Shown here in pieces: positions 1 through 8,371 of a DNA stretch of 20,972 bases. A program made the position numbers and the translations under genes. Origin of the DNA: Candidatus Hydrogenedentota bacterium (GTDB lineage Bacteria > Hydrogenedentota > Hydrogenedentia > Hydrogenedentales > SLHB01); NCBI GenBank assembly GCA_026387845.1, contig JAPLKX010000636.1, positions 1 through 20,972 on the forward strand. Reading direction: 5' to 3'. The notes beneath the pieces are model-generated. The model saw nothing but the letters and a program-made list of their open reading frames with translations. It had not been told where the DNA came from and did no database searches. How positions within the stretch are numbered: the stretch's first letter is position 1; each line of letters opens with the position of its first letter.

Positions 1-2
1 GT

Positions 3-1220
3 GGCGCGTCGGTGCATGCGCCGATGCAGTTTGCTTTTTTGCGCGGCGCGTCGCGGCAACAGGGTGGCCGGGCTTGGGGCGTGAGGATTTCGCCGGAGCC
101 GCCCGGAGTAGTGGCGGGTCAGGCGCCGCCGGGGCCGCGCGCGCGCGCCGAATGGGAGGAACGGATCGGCGCGCCGCCCGGGTTGGGATTGCGGCTGGAG
201 GTAGCCGCCTATTTAAGCGGTGCCGCATTCATCGCGTCTTCGCCGCGCGAGGCTGGAGCGGCAGAGCGGGCGGCGCCGGAAGGACGGGGTACGCCATACA
301 CGCCGGTGGCGTTTATGCTGGACTCGCATCGCGGCTGGCGGCCGGACGGTGAACTCGATGGAGTGTGGCCAACGAGTCGCGGCGAACGGGCGGCGGGCGC
401 GATGCTGCGCCACGCCTACGCCAGCGGCGAAATGGAAGACCTCCAGTTTGGCCAACTCACCAGCGGCCCGTACGGTGACGTCTTTGATATTACAGTAGGT
501 GGCGGGGGTTCGTCAGGCCTCGATCCCTACGGCGTGATTTGGCCGCTGGGCGATCTGGAAATCGAGAGGGGCGCGGCGAGGGATCTGGTCGATTATGTCG
601 AGGGGGGCGGGATACTCGTGGCGGACGCGGAACTGGCAGTGCGCCTTCGCAATTATGTGCCGGGCATCCATTTCAGCGGCAGGACGGCTATCGGGACGCA
701 GGTGCAGACGGCGCTTGCGGCGACGGGTCCGGTGCGCGCGCCGTACCGGTATCACGTGATAGCGGCGGGTGCAAAACGGGTGCTGGCGTGGACGGACGGT
801 GGCGACCCGCTCGTTGTGTGGCGGCCGATGGGGGAGGGCCTGCTCATCATCGGCGCGACCGACCACTGGACCGATGAGACGGACAGACTGCTGCCGGTAG
901 CGGAGGCGCTGCTGAAGACGCTGACCGATGCGTTCGTGCCGATCCAGATACCGTCCAACGTTGAGGTGATCCTGAACCGGGTCGAGGATGGGTGGATCGT
1001 GGGGGTGCTGAACAACAGCCCGGCATTTAAGCCGGCGGGTGACAGCGCGCCCGCTCTAAGCGCCGACCCGTCGGAGTGCATAGTGCGGCTGAAGAGGGGC
1101 TCGCTGCTGCGGTTTACGCCGCAGATGGGCCAATTCAAATGGAACAACGCCGCCGGCGGGCTCTCCACCACGCTGCCACCCGGAGAAGCCGCCGTGGTGA
1201 GAGTGACGATACAAGAATAA
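3..1220 (+). CDS. Glycoside-hydrolase-like protein, C-terminal part (5' end cut by window)
   Basis: The frame is open to the left edge of the window, so this is the 3' part of a longer gene; the GTG at 12 need not be a real start. About 400 residues are visible. The first 90 or so contain a segment of the type FLRGASRQQGGRAWGV followed by an AAYLSGAAFI stretch, as seen in the end of (beta/alpha)8-barrel glycosidases. Residues about 95-235 resemble the amidotransferase-like or trimerisation-like domain that follows such barrels: PVAFMLDSHRGW, then YGVIWPLGDLEIE, then LVDYVEGGGILVADAE. The last 130 residues look like a beta-sandwich tail (EVILNRVEDGWIVGVLNNS). The exact glycosidase family and substrate cannot be named, because the catalytic barrel lies outside the window. 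Next to it lie an ECF sigma fusion and a fucosidase. Family placement is inference from pattern; coding status is secure. Confidence 0.7.
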   Translation, partial: GASVHAPMQFAFLRGASRQQGGRAWGVRISPEPPGVVAGQAPPGPRARAEWEERIGAPPGLGLRLEVAAYLSGAAFIASSPREAGAAERAAPEGRGTPYTPVAFMLDSHRGWRPDGELDGVWPTSRGERAAGAMLRHAYASGEMEDLQFGQLTSGPYGDVFDITVGGGGSSGLDPYGVIWPLGDLEIERGAARDLVDYVEGGGILVADAELAVRLRNYVPGIHFSGRTAIGTQVQTALAATGPVRAPYRYHVIAAGAKRVLAWTDGGDPLVVWRPMGEGLLIIGATDHWTDETDRLLPVAEALLKTLTDAFVPIQIPSNVEVILNRVEDGWIVGVLNNSPAFKPAGDSAPALSADPSECIVRLKRGSLLRFTPQMGQFKWNNAAGGLSTTLPPGEAAVVRVTIQE

Positions 1221-1230
1221 AAAATAATTA

Positions 1231-1376
1231 GGGACAGTTGGCCATGAGGTTTTGCCTCCCCCGTAAACGATGAGAACCAACTGCCGAAAAAGTAGGTCCC
1301 ATCTCCGAATGGGACGGGCACGGGGGGTTGTCCAGTCCGAATCGGAATTCGGACCTACGCTGTCTGCATCAGTTGG
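1231..1376. repeat. Cluster of nested inverted repeats
   Basis: Perfect complementary arms read from the sequence are: CAGTTGG (1235-1241) with CCAACTG (1277-1283), enclosing GAGG/CCTC (1246-1249/1255-1258); the same CCAACTG with a second CAGTTGG (1370-1376); GTAGGTCC (1292-1299) with GGACCTAC (1351-1358); GTCCCAT (1296-1302) with ATGGGAC (1309-1315); and GTCCGAAT (1335-1342) with ATTCGGAC (1347-1354). Several of these compete, so more than one fold is possible. The arrangement recalls REP-type palindromic elements or a structured RNA; neither can be proven here. Confidence 0.6.
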
Positions 1377-1454
1377 AATTTTCAGACCACAACTACTGGG
1401 GGGCGTCCCGACGGATGAATGTCTCCGTTGAGCGGTGCGGTGCGTCTATTATGC

Positions 1455-1463
1455 AGAGGAGGG
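1455..1463 (+). promoter_or_regulatory. Ribosome-binding site deciding the start of the sigma fusion
   Basis: AGAGGAGGG lies 7 nt before the GTG at 1471. This is the best Shine-Dalgarno match in the area and favours 1471 over the in-frame GTG at 1435, which lies upstream of it, and over the ATG at 1489. Confidence 0.7.
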
Positions 1464-1470
1464 CCTTACG

Positions 1471-4400
1471 GTGCTGATACATCTGCAGATGGTTTCGGAC
1501 GGCCGGATCGTGCGTAGGGTTCTTGGTGGCCGGCGGGACGACTTCGGGGTGCTGGTTCGGCGGTACTACGGGGCGGTGCATTCGGTGGCGCGGGCGCGGC
1601 TGGAGAATCCGGCGGATATCGAGGACGTGGCGCAGGAGGCGTTTGTCAACGCGTGGCGGCGGCTGGATACGCTCAACACGCCGAACCGGTTCGGGCCTTG
1701 GCTAATGTCGATCGCGCGGAACGCGGCGGTATCGTGGGGCCGACACCGCAGGGCCGAGGTTCTCATGGCGGACGCGGGGGATCTGCCGGACCGAGGCGTT
1801 GAGCCGCGTGTCGAGCGCAACGAACTACAAGGGATCGTGCGCGAAAAACTGCTCGAAATGGATCCGGAACAGCGTGAAATACTTATGCTCTACTACTACG
1901 AGGGCAAAGGGGTCGGTGAGATTGCGGTACTCCTTGAAATAACGCGCGCCGCCGCGGGCAAACGTTTACAGCGGGCGCGCGAGGCGCTGGGCAATGAGTT
2001 TCTCAAGGCGGTGGGCGAGCCCCCGCAGGCCGATAGCCGTAAGCGGGCGTGCCGGGCCGTGATGGCCGCGGTGGCCGCCACGCCTGTCGTCTGGCAAGCG
2101 AAAGCGGCCGCGGCCGGTTCCGCGGCGCTCGTGTTGGTGAAGATTGTTGTCGCGGCGCTAACGCTGACGGCGGTTGGGACGGGGGCGGTCGTGGCCGTAA
2201 AGCACGTGCAGTCGGGGCCAGCCGCAACCACGACCGTGCAAAAATCGGCTGAACAGGTCGCCCAGGTTTCACCGCCGGAATCGGCGCCGGTTGAGGCAGC
2301 CCAGCCCGTGCCCGCTGAAAAAGCCGAACCGGAACAGACCGGCCCGGGCAAAATGGCGTCGTTGTTGCTGAACAATGAGACGGAGCAGCCGGTGGGCAAC
2401 GCCGAGGTGACAGCCGAACTTATTAACTGGGGACCGCTCGAGATGCCTCCCGCCGCTACGTTCAAGAAAATGGTGCGCGCCGATTCTGCGGGCAAGTTTG
2501 TGTTTGAGAACATGCCGTTGGGCGCGTACTGCGTCGCGGCCGTTACGCCAGCATTTTGCGGTGCTGACGATTTTACGGTTGAAAGCGCCGACCGCACCTA
2601 CGCGCCCGCGCGGATTCCGATGTACCCGCGCGCGAGCATCAAGGGGCGGTTGCTTGGCGCGGACGGCGGGCCGGTCGCGGGTGTCGTGATCTACCCAATC
2701 GAGCATATCCTATTTCCGGGCGAGGAGATCGATCATGCGATGATCGCCTCAGTGCGCGCGGTGACGGCCGCCGACGGCGTGTTCTCCTTTCCGGCAATCC
2801 TGCCGGGCGCATGGAAGTTTTACATTCGGGCAGATGGCCTGCCGCCCGTCATCACGGATTTTAAAGTGCTCGAAGATGAGATGGTGTTGAACCTGGAGGC
2901 GCCGGGTTCGATGGCGGGCCGCCTGGTCGACGCCGCAACTGGCGAACCCAGGAGCGGCATTACATTGCAGGTGCATCAAGGCCGCTCCACCAACATCGCC
3001 AACCCCTCTCCGCCAGGCGACCGCGCATTCGTCCCGGGGTACCGCGTCATGGCGGAGGCGATCTCAGGCGCGGACGGCACGTTCCGCCTGCCGAACCTCG
3101 CCCCGGGGAAGTACAAGATCGATTTGGCTGATGCGGCGCTGCTGAACGCCTTGCCGGATGAAGAGTTTGAAGTGCATCCGGGTGCGGAAACTTCAGTCGA
3201 AGTGCGCGCAGCGCTCAGCGCAAGCATTCTCGGTCGGGTCTATAACAGGGAAACCGGTTCAGGTCTTGCGGGCTACAGCGTGCTTCTACCCAGCTATAAG
3301 CAGACCTCAACGGATGCCAACGGCGAATATGCGTTCATGGGCGTGAAACCGGGCACGTACCGCCTTGAGGTGGGCACACCTGTGGCGACGGGCGGTTTTA
3401 CGGGCAGTTATTGGGATCTCTCCAATCAGGTGACGGCGACGGTGACGTACGGGCAGGTACTAGAGCACGTGGACATCGCGATGGCTACACCTAAGGAGTT
3501 GGCGGGGCATGTCGTGGATCGCCATGGCCAGCCGGTGGCGGGGGCTACTGTCAAAGCTTTTGGCCGCGACACATACTCACAGGCTTTTACCGATGAAGCA
3601 GGCCGTTTCAGTTTTAATAAGAACCTGCTTTCACTCCAACACCTGACGCTGTTTGCCAAAAAAGACGATTGGCAGTGCGAAATGATGACAGACGTCGACC
3701 CATCCGAAGAAATCCTTCTGACGCTGAACGTACCGGCGGGCGGTGCCATCCACGGCATGGCATTCTCCGCAGACGGGAAACCGCTTGTTCTACATCAGGT
3801 CAGCGCTGTGCTCGAAACGGAGGAGCCGCTGTTCTTCGTGCCAACAAACTGGGCTGGCAAAGACGGCCGCACCGGCTCAAACGGCGAGTTTGTGCTGGAA
3901 AACCTGGCCGCGGGGACCTATCAGGTCGAGGCGCGCCGGCTTGGGGATGGCGCAGGCACGCCGGCGGCCTCGGCGCGCGTCAGCCTCGGCAAAAACGAGA
4001 TTTTGCGGAACGTCCGGTTGCGACCGGAACCGCAGGGACAGTTGTCGATCTCCGGCCGTGTCACGACTTCCGACGGAGGCCAGCTGTACGGGGCAAGCGT
4101 GGAAATACCGGGAGTGCAGTCAAGCCGCATCGCCGCCGACGGCCGGTTCACACTTAAAGGCCTGACGGAAGGGGAGCACATGCTTTCGTTTTCCTCGTCC
4201 GGTTACTCTCCGGCCGTCGTCGACAAAGTTGCCGCAGGAACAACTAATGTCAGCGTCACCCTTTATCCGCCGGCCGTTCTCGCCGGGACGGTGACGGACG
4301 CGGCGACAGGCCAGCCCGTCAAGGCGTTTCAGCTCCACTGCTCGACGCAGGTGACTCTGAACCTGAGCACGGATACGGCGCTGAATTACGTGGACCGGTC

Positions 4401-5109
4401 GTTCAGCAGCGAAGCGGGCGCATTCCGGATTGACAACGTGAGCGCCTTGCCCGTGTGGCTGGTGGTCAGGGCGGATGGCTACGCGCCGCAGGAGCAGCAC
4501 GTGACACTCAAGGGCGGCGAAGTGAACGAGGTGGACTTCGACCTGGAGCCGGGCGCGCCCGTTTCGGGAAAGGTGGTGGACACGGCAGGAAACCCGATAC
4601 CCGGAGCCGAAATCGTTGCACAAGGCCGCAATCCAACTCCGATTACAGACAGCGTTGTTGCGCGAACAGACGAAAATGGCGCGTTTCTAATCGATACCCT
4701 GCCCGAGGCCACCGCGCAAATGCTCATAGCCTCGCATCAGGCGTACGCCCCGGCGTGCGTCGAAGTGACGCCGCGACGCGGACAGCAGACGTCCGTCACG
4801 TTTGTACTTGAACGGCCGGGCACGCTTGAGGTTCATGTCTTGCTCGACGGCCAGCCCATGAGACCTTGCTACGTCCGATCGAACGACGCGTGTTTCTTGC
4901 ACAGCTTCTTCTCGCTTGAGCAGGACGTCTGGGTGAACAGAAACCTCCCGCCCGGCGAAATGCAGTTCACCGTGGCCCTCTGCAGCGACAATGAGGGCGC
5001 GCCGTCGCCCAGCCAGACTCTGACTGCAACCATCGTTTCCGGCCAGACAACCGTCGTCGAAGCGCAGTTCGATACTCGCGAACAAGAAGAAACCCCTCCG
5101 CCTGCGTGA
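1471..5109 (+). CDS. ECF sigma factor fused to a membrane segment and about ten carboxypeptidase-regulatory-like repeats
   Basis: About 1212 residues from the GTG at 1471. Residues about 22-90 form sigma region 2 (FGVLVRRYYGAVHSVA, DIEDVAQEAFVNAWRR, FGPWLMSIARN). Residues about 116-172 form sigma region 4 (MDPEQREILMLYYYEGKGVGEIA, then a helix-turn-helix ending KRLQRARE). A long hydrophobic stretch follows at about 214-243, then a Pro/Ala/Glu-rich linker. The rest is about ten beta-sandwich repeats of the pattern xGRVxD..GxPVxGAxV...TDxxGxFxxxxLxPGxYxLxV, typical of the CarboxypepD_reg-like superfamily. The layout predicts a cytoplasmic sigma domain tethered through the membrane to a large extracytoplasmic sensor or adhesion arm. 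No separate anti-sigma gene is adjacent. Related fusions are known in planctomycete-type genomes; the ligand and target promoters are unknown. The reading frame is intact. Confidence 0.88.
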   Translation: MLIHLQMVSDGRIVRRVLGGRRDDFGVLVRRYYGAVHSVARARLENPADIEDVAQEAFVNAWRRLDTLNTPNRFGPWLMSIARNAAVSWGRHRRAEVLMADAGDLPDRGVEPRVERNELQGIVREKLLEMDPEQREILMLYYYEGKGVGEIAVLLEITRAAAGKRLQRAREALGNEFLKAVGEPPQADSRKRACRAVMAAVAATPVVWQAKAAAAGSAALVLVKIVVAALTLTAVGTGAVVAVKHVQSGPAATTTVQKSAEQVAQVSPPESAPVEAAQPVPAEKAEPEQTGPGKMASLLLNNETEQPVGNAEVTAELINWGPLEMPPAATFKKMVRADSAGKFVFENMPLGAYCVAAVTPAFCGADDFTVESADRTYAPARIPMYPRASIKGRLLGADGGPVAGVVIYPIEHILFPGEEIDHAMIASVRAVTAADGVFSFPAILPGAWKFYIRADGLPPVITDFKVLEDEMVLNLEAPGSMAGRLVDAATGEPRSGITLQVHQGRSTNIANPSPPGDRAFVPGYRVMAEAISGADGTFRLPNLAPGKYKIDLADAALLNALPDEEFEVHPGAETSVEVRAALSASILGRVYNRETGSGLAGYSVLLPSYKQTSTDANGEYAFMGVKPGTYRLEVGTPVATGGFTGSYWDLSNQVTATVTYGQVLEHVDIAMATPKELAGHVVDRHGQPVAGATVKAFGRDTYSQAFTDEAGRFSFNKNLLSLQHLTLFAKKDDWQCEMMTDVDPSEEILLTLNVPAGGAIHGMAFSADGKPLVLHQVSAVLETEEPLFFVPTNWAGKDGRTGSNGEFVLENLAAGTYQVEARRLGDGAGTPAASARVSLGKNEILRNVRLRPEPQGQLSISGRVTTSDGGQLYGASVEIPGVQSSRIAADGRFTLKGLTEGEHMLSFSSSGYSPAVVDKVAAGTTNVSVTLYPPAVLAGTVTDAATGQPVKAFQLHCSTQVTLNLSTDTALNYVDRSFSSEAGAFRIDNVSALPVWLVVRADGYAPQEQHVTLKGGEVNEVDFDLEPGAPVSGKVVDTAGNPIPGAEIVAQGRNPTPITDSVVARTDENGAFLIDTLPEATAQMLIASHQAYAPACVEVTPRRGQQTSVTFVLERPGTLEVHVLLDGQPMRPCYVRSNDACFLHSFFSLEQDVWVNRNLPPGEMQFTVALCSDNEGAPSPSQTLTATIVSGQTTVVEAQFDTREQEETPPPA

Positions 5110-5217
5110 ACAGTGAGATGGCGTTTGTTCCGCGCGTTATCCAACTGAACGCATCTTGCCGGCAGATCCTCAGACTGTTCGAATCTGATAGAATTCGGCG
5201 GGCTGCTGTTTTTGGGG
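5110..5217. promoter_or_regulatory. Gap with a possible extended -10 promoter for the fucosidase
   Basis: TG-A-TAGAAT at 5186-5194 fits an extended -10 element, which would start transcription near 5201, about 17 nt before the ATG at 5218. No good -35 is present at 16-18 nt upstream, so the call is tentative. Confidence 0.35.
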
Positions 5218-6741
5218 ATGCGGGTGAGAAGGCTGGCGAATGCCGGGAGTCTTGTGGTGAGAACGACAATCTGTCTTTGTTTCGTGGTTGCCGTAAGCTT
5301 GGGCGCCACTGGCGAGCAGATGCGCTTGCCTGCCGACGACTTTCACTGGAACAAAGTGAAGGGGTTTGTCGAGGACCCGCCGGATCCCGATTACGCGCAC
5401 GCCTCCGAGGCGGCCCTCGAAGCGTTCCGGGACATGAAGTACGGCGTCCGCATCCATTGGGGCGTGTATGCGGTGCAAGAGGTAGAGGCTTCGTGGCCAT
5501 TCCTGGACATGCCGGATGCGGAACGGGCCGAGTACCAGGAACTGTACCGCAGGTTCAACCCGGCTGCGTTTGACGCAGAAGAGTGGATGGGATTTTTTGA
5601 GCGGTGCGGGTTTACGAACTTCGCTTTCACAGCGAAGCACCATGACGGATTCTCGATGTTCGACACCGCGACGCGCGTCAAGCAGCGGGTGAACTGGGCG
5701 GCCCCGGATGGGCCGCAGATCGAATTGTGCGACGTGGCCTACTCGATTATGGAGACGCCGTTCAAACGGGACATCGTGAAGGAGCTTTGCGATGCGGCCC
5801 ACCGCCACGGCATCAAGATCGACCTGTACTTCTCGCATCCGGACTGGTACGACGCGGATTTCCGGCCCTACAACTACCACCCGCTTCAAACGCCGGACGC
5901 CGTGGCCCATCCGGAGAAGTACGGTGACGCGCCCACGAAACGGCCCGTGATGACGGCCGACCTGAGTGCCGAGGAAAAGGGCCGCATGGTGGCGCGGCAT
6001 CGGGCGCAACTGGTCGAGTTGCTGAGCAACTACGGCCGGGTCGACATGGTGTGCCTGGACCAGTGGATGGGGCCGGGGGTGTGGCCGGAAATGCGCGAGA
6101 CGATGAAGATCCTGCGCAAGATCCAGCCCGACGTCATGTTTCGGGCGCGCGGGATCGGCAATTACGGCGATTACTTCACGCCCGAGGGTTTCGTGCCCGG
6201 CGACAAAGAAAACACGCTCATGCCGTGGATGGTGATCTACCCGCTGGCGGGCAGGTTTGCGTACGAGCCCGACGGGAGCAAGTACAAGGGGGCCCCATGG
6301 ATCCTCGACAAGCTTGTCGACACCGTCTCGAAAGGTGGGAATTTCATGGTCGCGATCGGGCCGGACGCGGCGGGCCGGTTCCATCCGGCGGCCGTCGAAC
6401 GACTCGAGGAGGTGGGAGCCTGGCTCGATGTGAACGGCGAGGCCATTTATGCCACCCGCGAACGGCCCGGCGATCTATGGAAAGAAGGCGACGACGTGCG
6501 ATTCACCCAAACCAAGGACCACGGCACGGTCTACGCCATTTGCCTGAAATGGCCGGGCCGCCGGCTGGTGCTGAAATCCGTGCAGCCCCGGACGGGCTCC
6601 CCGATTCGGCTCCTTGGATACGCCAAGCCGCTTCGCTGGAAACGAACCAGCGATGGCATCGCGATAGAGATCCCGAAAACCTTGCAGGATAACCGCAACC
6701 GGCCATGCCAATACGCATGGGCGTTCAAGATCGAACAGTGA
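5218..6741 (+). CDS. Alpha-L-fucosidase, GH29, secreted
   Basis: 507 residues from the ATG at 5218. It would release alpha-linked L-fucose from glycans by a retaining mechanism. The N-terminus is a signal peptide (MRVRRLAN..., hydrophobic ICLCFVVAVSLGA), so the enzyme is exported. GH29 marks in order are: KYGVRIHWGVYAV near the start of the barrel, KHHDGF with H141-H142-D143, the DLYFSHPDWY strand, VDMVCLDQW with D281 as the likely catalytic nucleophile, LVDTVSKGGNFMVAIGPDAAGRFHP, and VGAWLDVNGEAIYATR. The C-terminal beta-sandwich is present and the length is normal for the family. The acid/base residue is variable in GH29 and is not assigned. The next gene starts 13 nt downstream, so the two are probably co-transcribed. 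The Shine-Dalgarno site is weak; GTG 5224 is an alternative start. Confidence 0.92.
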   Translation: MRVRRLANAGSLVVRTTICLCFVVAVSLGATGEQMRLPADDFHWNKVKGFVEDPPDPDYAHASEAALEAFRDMKYGVRIHWGVYAVQEVEASWPFLDMPDAERAEYQELYRRFNPAAFDAEEWMGFFERCGFTNFAFTAKHHDGFSMFDTATRVKQRVNWAAPDGPQIELCDVAYSIMETPFKRDIVKELCDAAHRHGIKIDLYFSHPDWYDADFRPYNYHPLQTPDAVAHPEKYGDAPTKRPVMTADLSAEEKGRMVARHRAQLVELLSNYGRVDMVCLDQWMGPGVWPEMRETMKILRKIQPDVMFRARGIGNYGDYFTPEGFVPGDKENTLMPWMVIYPLAGRFAYEPDGSKYKGAPWILDKLVDTVSKGGNFMVAIGPDAAGRFHPAAVERLEEVGAWLDVNGEAIYATRERPGDLWKEGDDVRFTQTKDHGTVYAICLKWPGRRLVLKSVQPRTGSPIRLLGYAKPLRWKRTSDGIAIEIPKTLQDNRNRPCQYAWAFKIEQ

Positions 6742-6754
6742 TGGGAGGGGCTTG

Positions 6755-8005
6755 ATGAAGATAGGTCGGCGCGGGTTCATTGCGATGGCGGCGGCGGGAT
6801 TGGCCTCGTGCAGGTCGTTGAATGCGGGGCGCGGGCGGGCGGGACGGTTTTTCTTCACGTCGGGCGGCAAGACGGGGATGATGAGGGGGGACGGGAGCGG
6901 GTTGCGCTGGTTTGAGTTTGACGTGCCGGGCCAGGCGACGTGGCAGCCGTGCCAGTTTTTCAGCGACGGGCGTGTCCTTTTCCTGAGCATGGAACCGCGG
7001 CGGGACGGGCCCGGCAGACCGTTTGCCGAGTATTACCACAAGACGCCGACGCACCTTTGGATCCACGACCTCGATACGGGCTCGCTTGTCGAGATCGCCA
7101 CGCGGGACCGGATGGCGCCGTTTTACACCCCGCAATTGCTCCTCAATGACGACCGCGTGCTGGTCCAGGTCGTGCGGGACGGCGGCGGCCAGACCTACAG
7201 CATGAACATTGACGGATCGGACGCGTGCGAATTCACGCGCCTGGGCGAAGGCATGCCTTACGGGTTCAGCCTTAGTCCTGACGGCCGCCGCGTGGCCTAT
7301 CACATCGCGGGGCCGGCCGGCTACCAGATCTGGACGTGCGACCCCGACGGCGGCGGCCGTACGCTGGTGGCGGCGCACCCCGAGCGGCTGTACTTTGCGC
7401 CGGCGTGGTCGCCGGACGGGACATGGCTGGTTTTCCAGGATTGCCGGTTCGGGCAGGACCCGGGCCACGACTGGTCGGACGTCGTCGTGGCGCGGCCGGA
7501 CGGGTCAGAGTTGCGCAACGTGACGAGCGGGCAGTCGGCGTGGTTTGCCGCTACGTATGGGCCGGCGGACAACCGTGGCGGCGGGTCGAATATGCCGACG
7601 TGGACGCGCGACGGCCGCATCCTGTTTTCGCGCAGGCGGCCCGGGTCGCGGGTTCCGTGGGCGTATCAGACCGGGCGGCCTGATACGGATCATTTCAACC
7701 GGGAGTTCGTGCCGGACCAGGCACGCGGTGGGACGGACACATGCCGGATCGATCCTGCCGGCGGCGACATCGAGTGCCTCACGAAGTGCGAGCCGCCGGT
7801 TTGGGATTTCCGGCAGACGGAGTCACCCGACGGCCGGAGCATCCTGTTTTGCCGCGCGGAAACGGGCGGCAGCCCCGCCATCTGGATTATGGACGGGGAC
7901 GGCGGAAATCCGCGCATGCTGACGCGCGGCGTCGATGACCGCGGCGCTGACCACCCCCGCTGGCTGCCGCGCCATTCCGATTCATACGGGGTGCGACTTG
8001 GGTAG
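6755..8005 (+). CDS. Tat-type lipoprotein with PD40/TolB-like beta-propeller
   Basis: 416 residues from the ATG at 6755, chosen because GGAGG lies 6 nt upstream. The N-terminus MKIGRRGFIAMAAAGLASC combines a twin-arginine motif (RRGFI) with a lipobox (LASC), predicting Tat export of the folded protein and lipid anchoring. The mature part is built from propeller blades of the type LSPDGRRVAYHIAGP..QIWTCDPDGG, PAWSPDGTWLVFQD, MPTWTRDGRILFSRR, ESPDGRSILFCR and IWIMDGDGGNPRMLT. Such propellers bind ligands or act as accessory or lyase folds, as in the oligogalacturonate lyase and TolB families. No catalytic residues can be assigned with confidence. It sits directly after the fucosidase, which suggests a role in handling the same glycan at the cell surface. 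The substrate is unknown. Confidence 0.75.
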   Translation: MKIGRRGFIAMAAAGLASCRSLNAGRGRAGRFFFTSGGKTGMMRGDGSGLRWFEFDVPGQATWQPCQFFSDGRVLFLSMEPRRDGPGRPFAEYYHKTPTHLWIHDLDTGSLVEIATRDRMAPFYTPQLLLNDDRVLVQVVRDGGGQTYSMNIDGSDACEFTRLGEGMPYGFSLSPDGRRVAYHIAGPAGYQIWTCDPDGGGRTLVAAHPERLYFAPAWSPDGTWLVFQDCRFGQDPGHDWSDVVVARPDGSELRNVTSGQSAWFAATYGPADNRGGGSNMPTWTRDGRILFSRRRPGSRVPWAYQTGRPDTDHFNREFVPDQARGGTDTCRIDPAGGDIECLTKCEPPVWDFRQTESPDGRSILFCRAETGGSPAIWIMDGDGGNPRMLTRGVDDRGADHPRWLPRHSDSYGVRLG

Positions 8006-8371
8006 AGGGTTGGCCGTACGGATCCTTAGGGATGCGGGTTTTAGTGTTGATGATTATGTACGTCTAAAATAAGATTCCCCGGTTACGCTCCCCACAAAAC
8101 CAGCCCGCTCAACTCCTCAGTGTTACAAACTTGACTCGCTTCCGGTTGTATCGCCCGGCTCACAGTGAGACATCGGCAGCCAGATGTCTGGGAAGACTTT
8201 CGATATTGCTTTCTGGCTGCGACGGTGGTAAATTCGCAATTCGATGATGCCGCAACAAATATGGGGCGTGTACGGCAGCCGGAGAATAATCTGGGCGTAT
8301 GTCGGCTCTGCCGTCCACAAGAGTTTCGGACGTTCTTAGGAAAACTAAAAACTATCATGGAGGCGGGAGCT
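8006..8371. other. Gene-free gap, AT-richer than its left neighbour
   Basis: The reading frame of the next gene is open back to 8165, but no family is recognisable there and a good ribosome-binding site decides for 8372. The gap holds a candidate promoter (8206-8234) and several hairpin arms: AGACATC/GATGTCT (8168-8174/8183-8189), GCAGCCAG/CTGGCTGC (8176-8183/8213-8220) and ACGGCAG/CTGCCGT (8272-8278/8308-8314). Nothing else is evident. Confidence 0.5.
8206..8234 (+). promoter_or_regulatory. Candidate promoter of the secreted unknown protein
   Basis: TTGCTT (8206-8211) and TAAATT (8229-8234) are 17 nt apart, and TGG just before the -10 makes it an extended -10. Transcription would start near 8241, leaving a leader of about 130 nt with one 7-bp hairpin. 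This is a motif match only. Confidence 0.4.

Larger units (their letters stand above)
1221..1470. other. Non-coding gap with nested inverted repeats
   Basis: No convincing gene. The middle (1231-1376) carries several complementary arms listed as a separate repeat feature. There is no T-run after any of the hairpins, so a simple intrinsic terminator for the upstream gene is not evident. The right end holds the ribosome-binding site of the sigma fusion. Confidence 0.6.

Noticed and set aside
753..764. CACGTG-centred palindrome TATCACGTGATA inside the hydrolase-like gene, as a third parS
   Set aside because: It lacks the GTT/AAC flanks that ParB needs; the same holds for other CACGTG hexamers near 2203, 4498, 10047, 16363, 17205 and 17727.
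5169..5187. TTCGAATC within a small stem, resembling a tRNA T-arm
   Set aside because: There is no acceptor stem, anticodon arm or D-arm around it.
5170..6384. Minus-strand open frame of 404 codons opposite the fucosidase
   Set aside because: It lies opposite an intact GH29 gene and shows only shadow-frame composition.
8165..8371. N-terminal extension of the secreted unknown protein back to 8165
   Set aside because: The strong ribosome-binding site and a clean signal peptide place the start at 8372.
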